From NCBI GenBank assembly GCA_028821605.1, contig JAPPFM010000049.1, positions 1 to 64,000 of the forward strand: a stretch of DNA of 64,000 nucleotides, given 5' to 3'. Below the pieces are notes generated by a model. The model was not told the DNA's origin and did no database searches. It saw nothing but the letters and a program-made list of their open reading frames with translations. The translations under genes and the position numbers were made by a program. This DNA is from Candidatus Poribacteria bacterium. Its GTDB lineage: Bacteria; Poribacteria; WGA-4E; WGA-3G. Below are positions 16,057 through 23,649 of this stretch, in pieces; position 1 is the stretch's first letter; each line of letters begins with the position of its first letter.

Positions 16057-16947
16057 TCAATATACAGATACACCGACAGGACTGGTTACCGCCGTTGTGC
16101 AAAAACTAACTTTGTTTTTGAAGTATGATTCGCTCCTATCTGCTGCGTCGCTATCTTGCATCACCGCGAACAACGTAGCACCGCTCCCCGACATCAGCGC
16201 GCCGTAACATCCTGACTGCATAGACAACTCCGTTTTTAGCGCGGCGATTTCAGGATATTCGGAAAAAACTGGCACCTCAAGCAGGTTGTAAAGATTTTTC
16301 CCGATGCCGACGACATCACCCTTCTTTATATACGTTTTTATAATTATACTTTCTTTTTTATATGTTGTCAAGGAAAAGTTCAATTTCTTAAAAACGGCTG
16401 CTGTCGAAATTTCAATGCCGGGGTTTAGCAGGAAGAGCGGTACATCGGAGAGGGGTGGAAGACGGGTTAACTGGTCGCCAATGCCAAGTCCTAATGCTGC
16501 ACCACCGGACAAGCAAAACGGAACGTCCGCTCCCAACTGTGCCCCAAAACGCATCAGGGTTTCTTGCGTGAAACCCAGACCAAAAAATTCATTCACGCCG
16601 TGAAGAACAGCCGCTGCATCCGCGCTTCCACCTGCCAGTCCGGCTGCAACAGGGATCCTCTTATGGATGTCAATCGCAATTCCACCGATACCACCTACCG
16701 CATCACTGATAAGCTGCGCCGCCCGATACGCCAGATTCCGCGAATCACACGGAACCCTTGGGTGTTCACAGTGGATTGTTATGTCCTTCGTTTGTTTTTT
16801 AGAGATGATGACATCGTCGTGCAATCCAATTGAATGGAAGATCGTTTCGAGATTGTGATAGCCGTCCTCACGTTTGCCTACGACATCCAGATAAAGGTTG
16901 ATTTTCGCGTGGGCACGAACCCGTATCTTTTGCACGATTTTGTCCAC
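16057..16947 (-). CDS. ispE: 4-diphosphocytidyl-2-C-methyl-D-erythritol kinase
   Basis: 296 residues of the GHMP kinase family, which phosphorylates the 2-hydroxyl of CDP-methylerythritol in the non-mevalonate isoprenoid pathway. Hallmarks are VRAHAKINLYLDVVGKREDGYHNLETIF at the start and the ATP loop PVAAGLAGGSADAAAVLHGVN. The start codon is GTG at 16947, whose G overlaps the TAG stop of the upstream gene, indicating translational coupling. The 3' end lies seven bases before the tRNA-Gln 5' end, so the tRNA is probably processed from the same transcript. Confidence 0.95.
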   Translation of the reverse strand: MDKIVQKIRVRAHAKINLYLDVVGKREDGYHNLETIFHSIGLHDDVIISKKQTKDITIHCEHPRVPCDSRNLAYRAAQLISDAVGGIGGIAIDIHKRIPVAAGLAGGSADAAAVLHGVNEFFGLGFTQETLMRFGAQLGADVPFCLSGGAALGLGIGDQLTRLPPLSDVPLFLLNPGIEISTAAVFKKLNFSLTTYKKESIIIKTYIKKGDVVGIGKNLYNLLEVPVFSEYPEIAALKTELSMQSGCYGALMSGSGATLFAVMQDSDAADRSESYFKNKVSFCTTAVTSPVGVSVY

Positions 16948-17912
16948 TATTCCCCTAATTCCGACAACGGGACAATTTCAATATCCTCCGTTAAAAACCG
17001 TTCGGGGTCAAACTTGCTGTCTTTAATCTCGACGTTCAGTTCGACTTTAGCGATTTTCACAGTGACCCGCGTCTGTTCAAGCGGACGTTCGATTTCGACC
17101 TTGTGGGGTCGGAGGATACCGCTCACCGGACGGTAGTCGGAAAAGGCAGCGCGTTGTTGAAGCGTGCCGTTTTCGTCATGGATGAGCCACTCCATCACTC
17201 GCGGTTCGTCCTCTCGGATAAGGATCGTGATCTTTTCGACATGCCCCTTTTGAATACCTGGACGAGTCATGACAAATTTTGTCGGGACTCGATCCGATAC
17301 AGGGTGGAAACTTGTAGTAGGTTTCAATTCATCAGTGCGTCCATCGAGGAATGGATTAGCGAATATCGCACTCAAGACATCTGACACGCGTAGATCTATG
17401 CCGAAAATCTCCTGCAAAACACCGTCGGACAATGGACCGGGGTACGCTTTCTGCTCATTCACAAGAAGGAGGACGAACTGGTTTTTATCTTGATTGGCAA
17501 TTGCGATACCGCGCGTCTCATTCATCGGTCCGAGGGCTTGAATATGCAGCAATTCCCCGCCGTTCTCCGATTTTTTATACCACAACAATTCCCGGAGTTC
17601 CTCACTCCGGTCGCCTTCCTCAATCGTTACCATCATTCGGGTAATCTTCAAGGAGCCAGTGAGTTCATATCTCACTTGCAGTGTGTTGAGGATGCCATCT
17701 ACTTCCGCACGAACCTCGGGAGACAATTGAACAGTCGTGGTCGTGCTACTGATACACCCAGCGATAACTACAAAAAGGAGGCAAAACACGTAGCTTTTTG
17801 CCCACGCAGCAAAATTTGGCTTCTGAATATAACTGAGGTTCATCAACCGGAGGTGACGTTGTGAATGAGCCACACTTCTACCTGCCGAAATTGAAGGGGT
17901 TGTATATCGCAT
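16947..17912 (-). CDS. Probable outer-membrane-type lipoprotein (LolB/DUF4292-like)
   Basis: 321 residues as drawn from the ATG that abuts the argD stop; an internal ATG at 17843 is an equally plausible start. The hydrophobic stretch SYVFCLLFVVIAGC ends in a lipobox (IAGC), followed by an STTTT linker, so it is a predicted lipoprotein. The rest is beta-rich: YELTGSLKITRMMVTIEEG, LLHIQALGPMNETRGIAIAN, then a C-terminal GILRPHKVEIERPLEQTRVTVKIAKVELNVEI. This pattern resembles LolA/LolB-like lipid-binding half-barrels of the DUF4292 type; the family call is tentative. It is coupled to ispE by a one-base overlap. Confidence 0.6.
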   Translation of the reverse strand: MRYTTPSISAGRSVAHSQRHLRLMNLSYIQKPNFAAWAKSYVFCLLFVVIAGCISSTTTTVQLSPEVRAEVDGILNTLQVRYELTGSLKITRMMVTIEEGDRSEELRELLWYKKSENGGELLHIQALGPMNETRGIAIANQDKNQFVLLLVNEQKAYPGPLSDGVLQEIFGIDLRVSDVLSAIFANPFLDGRTDELKPTTSFHPVSDRVPTKFVMTRPGIQKGHVEKITILIREDEPRVMEWLIHDENGTLQQRAAFSDYRPVSGILRPHKVEIERPLEQTRVTVKIAKVELNVEIKDSKFDPERFLTEDIEIVPLSELGE

Positions 17913-19103
17913 CTAAAGAACTTCCGACATCGATTTTTCAACGATGTCAACGGCTTCCTCAACATGACCGGCATTGATGTTGAGCGGTGGTAAGAACCGG
18001 AGCACATAATCGTTGGTGCAGATGGTAACCAATCCGTTCTCAATGCACTGGGCAGCGAGCGGTTTCGCATCGACTTCCATGACCAAGCCGCGGAGCAAAC
18101 CTTTGCCACGCACCTCTTTAACCGGATACTTATCTTTTAATTCCATGAGTCCACCAGCGAGGTAATTCCCCATTTTGACAGCATTCACGGCGAGATCCTC
18201 TTCCAGAATAGTTCTGACAGTTGTTGATGCCGCCGCGGTGACTAACGGGTTTCCACCGAATGTCGCCGCGTGGGTGCCAGGGACAAAACTCTCCGCTATG
18301 TTTCGTTTTGCCAACATCGCCCCGATTGGCACACCGCTACCGAGTGCTTTCGCCATCGTGATTACATCTGGCACAACCCCGTAGCTTTGGTAACCGAAGA
18401 AGGTGCCTAATCTTCCCATTGCGGTCTGCACCTCATCGAAGATGAGCAATAGATTGTGCTTATCACAGAGTTCTCGTAAGCCTTGGGGATACCCATCACT
18501 GGGCATATTAACACCACCCTCGGACTGAATTGGCTCAACTAAAATAGCGCAGGTCTTTTCACTGATGGCGGCTTCAGTTGCTTCCAGATCGTCGAACGGC
18601 ACGTATTTGAAACCATCAAGCATCGGTTCAAACCCAACGTGGTATTTCGTCTGTGCGGTGGCAGTAATGGTCGCCATTGTCCGTCCGTGGAAAGAATTGT
18701 CCATTGTGATGATTTCATAAGCATCCGTATTACCGCTGTCTTTGGCGTATTTTCGCGCCAGTTTGATTGCGGCTTCGTTTGCTTCAGCACCGCTATTACA
18801 GAAGAAGCACTGATCCATGTCGGAGTTGTCAATAAGCAGTTTCGCGAGTTCTGCCTGCGGCTGAATATAGTAAAGATTGGACGTGTGCAAGAGTTTGCCT
18901 GCCTGCTCACGGATAGCGGCGACGACCTTCGGGTGGCAATGTCCTAAGCCGTTAACAGCGAGTCCGCCAAGGAAATCGAGGTACTTTTTACCGTCGGCAT
19001 CCCACAGATAGGGACCCTCGCCTTTGACGAACGCGAGACTTCTGTCCCCGTAAGTATTAATAATATATTCAGTCGCCATCGCTTTAATTTCAGCGGTTGT
19101 CAT
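17913..19103 (-). CDS. argD: Acetylornithine aminotransferase or class III aminotransferase
   Basis: 396 residues. A PLP-dependent class III aminotransferase that converts N-acetylglutamate semialdehyde to acetylornithine in arginine synthesis, and often succinyldiaminopimelate in lysine synthesis. Hallmarks are FFCNSGAEANEAAIKLARKY, DNSFHGRTMATITAT, LLIFDEVQTAMGRLGTFF with the PLP aspartate, and the Schiff-base lysine K252 in TMAKALGSGVPIGAM, then ATFGGNPL. GGAGG lies 14 bases before the ATG, separated by CCATAGTTAAAAAA, a leader shared with the gene at 7973. No other arginine genes are near. Confidence 0.92.
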   Translation of the reverse strand: MTTAEIKAMATEYIINTYGDRSLAFVKGEGPYLWDADGKKYLDFLGGLAVNGLGHCHPKVVAAIREQAGKLLHTSNLYYIQPQAELAKLLIDNSDMDQCFFCNSGAEANEAAIKLARKYAKDSGNTDAYEIITMDNSFHGRTMATITATAQTKYHVGFEPMLDGFKYVPFDDLEATEAAISEKTCAILVEPIQSEGGVNMPSDGYPQGLRELCDKHNLLLIFDEVQTAMGRLGTFFGYQSYGVVPDVITMAKALGSGVPIGAMLAKRNIAESFVPGTHAATFGGNPLVTAAASTTVRTILEEDLAVNAVKMGNYLAGGLMELKDKYPVKEVRGKGLLRGLVMEVDAKPLAAQCIENGLVTICTNDYVLRFLPPLNINAGHVEEAVDIVEKSMSEVL

Positions 19104-19207
19104 TTTTTTAACTATGGCCTCCTGTTCTGCTCTCCATTACATTACGAGCAGGTTTCTGGTTAATTCGTAATTCTTCTGGGGATTTGTGCGTTTCTGGACC
19201 TTTAAAA

Positions 19208-19311
19208 CAGGACTTACGTAAATTGCGTGAAAAAGCAATATATTTTCCCCAAAAAAGTTGTTTCAGTGATTTAACCTCCTAAGCCCTCTTATCAGGGAAA
19301 CTTTAAGAGAA
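19208..19311. repeat. Dispersed ~105 bp non-coding element, copy 2
   Basis: Aligns along its length with 39863-39976: AGGACTTACGTAAATTG, then ATATATTTTCC, GTTGTTTCAGTGATTTAACC, CCTCTTATCAGGGAAACTTTAAGAG. It lies 3' to the enolase-superfamily gene and upstream of the argD start. No open reading frame is present. Confidence 0.65.
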
Positions 19312-19331
19312 GATGGGTAAGTTCTATAAAA

Positions 19332-20468
19332 TTACCAATTCGTGTAGGCACCGTCATCGCGTTGATAGCCGTGAGGCGGTCCGTATTCTTGTGTTGAGAT
19401 GTCAGGAAGCGCGTCTTCGTTGAATTCGATGCCGAGTCCGGGACCTTCAGGCGGTAGGAGATAGCCTGATTCCCAGGGCATCTGCACCGGGAAAACATCC
19501 GTCATTGAGGACATCGGTGCACGCGGAAGTTCCTGTACACCAAGGAGCGCTGATGACAAAGAGAGATGCAGGCACGCGGCAGCGGATACAGGTCCTAACG
19601 GATTGTGCGGTGCTATGTAGATATAATGTGTTTCACACCATCCCGCGATTTTACGTGCTTCCGTTAACCCGCCAGCAATACAGAGATCAACGCGGCAGTA
19701 ATCCATGAGATCTTCTTCGATGACTTCTCGGAATGTCCATTTGCTGTCGAATTGTTCGCCAACGGCAATGGGTACCGAGGTCTGCTGCCGAAGCCGTCTG
19801 AGACTGGCGGGGTTTTCTGCGCGAAGTGGGTCCTCGATGAAAAATGGATTGTACTGTGCGACCTTGTTACAGAAATCAAGGCTGTCTGCTGGATCAAGGC
19901 GGGTATGCACGTCAATCAGTATTTCGAGATCATCGCCTAATGCGTGACGAACGGCTTCCACCTGTTTAACACAGTTTCGGACCGCGCGTCTGGGTTCAAA
20001 CCGCCCCCCACTGTCAGAATGATCAACCACGCTCCATCGAACGAACTTCCAACCGGCTTCGTAGGTTTGCCGACAGCTCTCGACGATTGCATCAATTGAG
20101 CCCCCACCGTTATGCGGATAACAAACGACTTTGTCTCTTGTACGTCCGCCTAAAAGTTCATAAACAGGAACATTCAGTGCTTTCCCCTTGATGTCCCAGA
20201 GCGCGATATCTACGGCACTCACTGCTGCGGATTGAACGACTCCTCCGGGGAAAAAGCCGCCACGAAACATCACCTGCCACAAGTATTCAATTCGGAACGG
20301 ATCTGCGCCGATGAGGAACGGTTCAAATGAGCGAACGACTTCGGCTAAAGCGAGCGCACGGCGGCGGAGTCCGCCCTCACCGACACCATAGATACCAGCA
20401 TCGGTTTCGACTTTCACAAAAAAATAGCCGTCCGCTGAAGCAAAAGATTTAACTTTGGTAATCTTCAT
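19332..20468 (-). CDS. Enolase-superfamily enzyme, mandelate racemase/galactonate dehydratase type
   Basis: 378 residues. The barrel shows the three metal ligands in order: aspartate in ILIDVHTR, glutamate in FIEDPLRAENP and glutamate in PIAVGEQFDSKW; the catalytic histidine follows in IYIAPHNPLGPVSAAACLHLS. This arrangement fits acid-sugar dehydratases such as D-galactonate dehydratase. AAGGA precedes the ATG. Its downstream neighbour is argD (divergent function); upstream on the same strand are a PhyH dioxygenase and a Gfo/Idh enzyme, so a sugar-acid catabolic cluster is plausible. Exact substrate unknown. Confidence 0.87.
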   Translation of the reverse strand: MKITKVKSFASADGYFFVKVETDAGIYGVGEGGLRRRALALAEVVRSFEPFLIGADPFRIEYLWQVMFRGGFFPGGVVQSAAVSAVDIALWDIKGKALNVPVYELLGGRTRDKVVCYPHNGGGSIDAIVESCRQTYEAGWKFVRWSVVDHSDSGGRFEPRRAVRNCVKQVEAVRHALGDDLEILIDVHTRLDPADSLDFCNKVAQYNPFFIEDPLRAENPASLRRLRQQTSVPIAVGEQFDSKWTFREVIEEDLMDYCRVDLCIAGGLTEARKIAGWCETHYIYIAPHNPLGPVSAAACLHLSLSSALLGVQELPRAPMSSMTDVFPVQMPWESGYLLPPEGPGLGIEFNEDALPDISTQEYGPPHGYQRDDGAYTNW

Positions 20469-20658
20469 TCTCTATCCTTAATTTGTAGTTTCTGATGAGC
20501 AGCACTTTTCTTTTCTGTAAAAAGGACAGGTTTGAAAAGCTGCCTCATAACTTTTTCGTTAATCACACGGGCTATTGCGCCTGTAGGGGAAAAATTACGC
20601 ATAGTAGTTCGTGAAAACTACGTGAACCCTGAATTTCCCGATCTGTTTATCAATAGGT

Positions 20659-20739
20659 TTAATCTTTGGTGGCGGTTCGTGCAACTATACCAAGCGTAAG
20701 GAGAAACGCCACAAACACACTCACTACGAACCATTCCAT
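20659..20739 (-). CDS. Small single-pass membrane protein, 26 residues
   Basis: An ATG two bases after the PhyH stop opens a 26-residue frame, beginning MEWFVVSVFVAFLL and ending RTATKD. It is one hydrophobic helix with a positively charged end. GAGG lies nine bases upstream of the ATG, within the end of the PhyH gene, so translational coupling is likely. No family recognised. The alternative is a chance frame in spacer, but the hydrophobic pattern, Shine-Dalgarno and position argue for a real small gene. Confidence 0.45.
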   Translation of the reverse strand: MEWFVVSVFVAFLLTLGIVARTATKD

Positions 20740-20741
20740 TA

Positions 20742-21548
20742 CTATACCGCCTCTAACGTTGGCGTATTGTCCTGACAGTGGACGGGACGGAAGAGCGTTT
20801 GGCGTTTGAACGGCATCTCTTCAAGGTGCTTTGGGTGTGGGTCCCACTTGTGCCACTTGTTGCCAACAGTATTGTAGCATTGGAAAATCGCGACTCGATC
20901 AGCTTCTTCGTCTGTCCACTTCGCTCCTGTGTGTGTGATTGCTTCTGTGAAAACTAGCATGGAGCCAGCAGGACAGGTGTAATCCTCCCACAGCGGTGAA
21001 TTGCGATCCGTCGTTGACTTCGGAGCAGGAAATGCCCCTTTATGGCTGCCGGTGAGGAACATCGTACCACCGCCGCCTTCCTTGACCGGATTGAGTTCCC
21101 AGACGACGCGCGTCAAGCCGCTATGTGCCTTGTCGTGGTGCAAATGGTACGTATGTGAGTTGCCGGGGAAGTTGAGCATCCCGCGCCCACCGTGCGGTTG
21201 GAAGTTGTCGTGTCCATTTGCTCGGATAGTTAGGAATGTGCTTTCCAATCGGAAGCCGTAGCAATTTTCGTTGGCATAGCCCGATGTCAGAAATTCGTCC
21301 ATGAATCCGAGCACAACTGGATGGTCGGTGAGTGTCTCAAGGGGCCCGCCAATAGAAGAACGGTGATGTTCAGAGATTGATTCGGGTTCCTGTTTGAGTT
21401 GATAGCAGAACTCGCGCATCTCTTTAACTTCGGTTTCGCCGAGTACGCCTGGAAACAGGAGCCATCCACGGGTATCAAAAAGAAAACGTTGTTCTTCCGT
21501 GAGTGGAATCGGTAGTAGGTTGTCAGCATTCGTCGTAGGATTCGGCAT
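20742..21548 (-). CDS. Phytanoyl-CoA dioxygenase (PhyH) family protein
   Basis: 268 residues, started at the ATG at 21548 because AAGGATAAA lies just upstream; an in-frame codon nine residues earlier has no such site. The iron-ligand pair is the H-x-D in TYHLHHDKAHSG; the distal histidine is in EAITHTGAKWT, and the arginine in ADRVAIFQ binds 2-oxoglutarate. It is more divergent from the pair at 1-1325 and belongs to a different PhyH subgroup. It lies 59 bp after a Gfo/Idh gene on the same strand, forming a likely operon with the enolase-type enzyme downstream. Confidence 0.87.
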   Translation of the reverse strand: MPNPTTNADNLLPIPLTEEQRFLFDTRGWLLFPGVLGETEVKEMREFCYQLKQEPESISEHHRSSIGGPLETLTDHPVVLGFMDEFLTSGYANENCYGFRLESTFLTIRANGHDNFQPHGGRGMLNFPGNSHTYHLHHDKAHSGLTRVVWELNPVKEGGGGTMFLTGSHKGAFPAPKSTTDRNSPLWEDYTCPAGSMLVFTEAITHTGAKWTDEEADRVAIFQCYNTVGNKWHKWDPHPKHLEEMPFKRQTLFRPVHCQDNTPTLEAV

Positions 21549-21607
21549 AGTTTTATCCTTAAAAGTAGTAGGCACGCTCCGACGTGCCGTAACAAGTGGA
21601 CCGATAA

Positions 21608-22765
21608 CTATTCATACAAACGTTCGTCTTCCAGTGACAGCCAATTGCCGTAGTCACGAGGCATATCCTTGATTTCGCCTAAACCGGCTTCGGTACGCCA
21701 CCGCAGCAACGGATGCTCGCGGTTTTTCTGAGGCAGCTCGACACGTGTACCGTAAGCAGCAGACTCGAAGATTGCCATCAAAATCTCAATGACATGGCGA
21801 CCCTCTTCGCCGTTAGATTCGTGTTCTCGGTTTTCGTCGAGTGCGTTCACATATTCGTCAACGAAGCAGTAATCGTCAGCGTCTGCGCCCTTTTCCCGGT
21901 CAAAATGTTCTGGATAGATAGATGGGAGTGCTTCCCACTGGTCGTGTATTCCATCGGGAACGAAATGCGGCGTAGGTAACCACCAGGAACCTTTCAATTC
22001 CGACCAGATGAGTCTACCTTCAGTGCCGTAGAGTTCCATCATGTAAGCATCGGTATCTACCTTCGGAAATCTGTGCTGAATGAGCGTGCCTGTGACATTT
22101 CCGTCGAATTGAAGTGTCGCCGTCGCATATTCGCCTGCGACTGTGCCCATGCCAGCCGGTGAGGGGAGGACATCGTCGTGTATAAGCGCGCGTCCACCTG
22201 TCGTCGCTTGTGCTACGACGCTTCGGCACTTTCCACCGAAACGGAGCATGTTGTTGACGACGTGCGTTCCGATGTTCATTAACCCGTAACCTGCGTAGTA
22301 GCCCTTGCCACTGGCGTAGATGTAGCGTAGGTCGCCGATTTTTCCTTCGTCTAAGGCTTTCGCAACTGCCTGTATTGATGGACTCGTGCGGCGTTGATGA
22401 TGTACGGCGACGCGAGCGTTTTTCTCTTTCGCCTTTGCCAGTACTTCGTCTGCTTGAACGAGATCAATACAGAGCGGTTTCTCTACCTCAATGTTCACGC
22501 CGTGTTCAAGGACACGCATGCAGAGCGGATAGTGCGCCTCTGTTGCTGTCGGAATTGCGACGATATCGGGAGTTGTCTGCCGAATCATCTCGTCTAAATC
22601 GGTGAAATGTGTTGAGACATTCACGATGTTACCGAGCGTCTCTAACCGCTCTTGGACGAGGTCACAGAGTGCCACGATTTCGGTACGCGGATGCGCGTGA
22701 TACGCTTTTGCTGCCGAGGTGCCGCGACTCCGACACCCTAATATGGCAACGCGATAAGTCTTCAT
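21608..22765 (-). CDS. Gfo/Idh/MocA family oxidoreductase
   Basis: 385 residues. The Rossmann motif is VAILGCRSRGTSAAKAYHAHP at the N-terminus, with the cofactor acidic residue in ALCDL. The family EKP motif is GVNIEVEKPLCIDLVQAD, and the conserved histidine lies in MNIGTHVVNNMLRFGGK. A C-terminal extension (HPLLRWRTEAGLGEIKDMPRDY) follows the core fold. The start is preceded by GTTAAAAAT with no clear Shine-Dalgarno. It heads the operon Gfo/Idh, PhyH, small membrane ORF and probably the enolase-type gene, suggesting degradation of a modified sugar or polyol. Confidence 0.9.
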   Translation of the reverse strand: MKTYRVAILGCRSRGTSAAKAYHAHPRTEIVALCDLVQERLETLGNIVNVSTHFTDLDEMIRQTTPDIVAIPTATEAHYPLCMRVLEHGVNIEVEKPLCIDLVQADEVLAKAKEKNARVAVHHQRRTSPSIQAVAKALDEGKIGDLRYIYASGKGYYAGYGLMNIGTHVVNNMLRFGGKCRSVVAQATTGGRALIHDDVLPSPAGMGTVAGEYATATLQFDGNVTGTLIQHRFPKVDTDAYMMELYGTEGRLIWSELKGSWWLPTPHFVPDGIHDQWEALPSIYPEHFDREKGADADDYCFVDEYVNALDENREHESNGEEGRHVIEILMAIFESAAYGTRVELPQKNREHPLLRWRTEAGLGEIKDMPRDYGNWLSLEDERLYE

Positions 22766-23224
22766 ATTTTTAACAGTTGGGTTCCTACTCGACTTTTTCA
22801 GCCCACACGCTGACCGCTATGGGGCCTCTGTCAAAAGTCTGCGGACGATGAACCTCAACTGTCCTCGTAACAATTAAGTTTCTTTAAAATCTCGTACTGG
22901 TTCTGATAATATTAACCTGTTTGGATTTTGCTGTCAAGGCAATTATCTGTCAGAATCAGGATTTGCAACGAAACATCAGCTACCACAGAAAATAACAGAA
23001 TTTTGGGATCTGTCAAAATTGGTCGAAAACCCAAGCTGCGAAAGGGTTGGGAAGCGATTTTGAAAAATTTCATGGCGGTTAAATTTGTCAAATTTCTGTG
23101 GTGAATTTGATAGGGTGTTTTATCTGTGAATTATGGATATACTGTAAGTTAACTTACACAACGCTTATAGTTATGAAAGTTATTCAATTAGATATGATAT
23201 TACGAGGCATCTTTCAATGCAAAA
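22766..23224. other. 459 bp non-coding spacer
   Basis: No convincing gene on either strand. It separates the divergent-function Gfo/Idh operon from the defence-like operon end. It holds a perfect 16-base palindrome, TGTAAGTTAACTTACA (23143-23158), followed by CAACGC, which resembles the AGGACTTACACAA repeat. The rest is A/T-rich, with repeated TGTCAAA-type words (22991-23100). Confidence 0.6.
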
Positions 23225-23602
23225 TTAAGATTCTCTGGGATTCATTTTCAGGTTGGTCTTGGGTTTCCACTCGCGGATGAGTTCGGTCTCTAATAACACC
23301 GTCTCTTCCGCGTCTTCTGTGAATTCTACCGAGAATTGGATGATCGGTCTAAACATCCGAAGTTGTGAATGGAGCCCGTCATTTTGTGCATTTGAATAGT
23401 GCTGGAGCAACCGCCTTCGGACACAGGTTGTGGATTCCCCGACGTAAAGGCACTCGTTTCGTCCCTCGGTGCCAGTTTTTCGCCATAGGACATATACGCC
23501 ACTCTGTCCAGTCGGCAATTGCAATATCTCTTCGCGCGTAAACGGACGTAGGTTACGTTTGAGTTGATACTGTAAGACATAGGGGGTAACTGTATCACGC
23601 AT
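23225..23602 (-). CDS. GIY-YIG nuclease-domain protein
   Basis: 125 residues, essentially one GIY-YIG domain: GQSGVYVLWRKTG, then ECLYVGESTTCVRRRLLQHY with the catalytic arginine, the conserved glutamate in VLLETELIREWKPKTN and the asparagine nearby. GGAAAG lies seven bases upstream of the ATG. It is the last gene of an operon with a DUF1156 methyltransferase (47 bp upstream) and a DUF499 ATPase. It is the only nuclease-like fold in that operon, so it may act as the cutting component. Stand-alone GIY-YIG proteins also do repair, so the role is not fixed. Confidence 0.82.
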   Translation of the reverse strand: MRDTVTPYVLQYQLKRNLRPFTREEILQLPTGQSGVYVLWRKTGTEGRNECLYVGESTTCVRRRLLQHYSNAQNDGLHSQLRMFRPIIQFSVEFTEDAEETVLLETELIREWKPKTNLKMNPRES

Positions 23603-23649
23603 GAGATACTTTCCATTGATGGGCGATACACAGAGTGCGCCTACTACTT

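Noticed and set aside
23098-23280. Plus-strand 60-residue frame
   Set aside because: No start signal or domain; it overlaps the GIY-YIG gene end and the palindrome.
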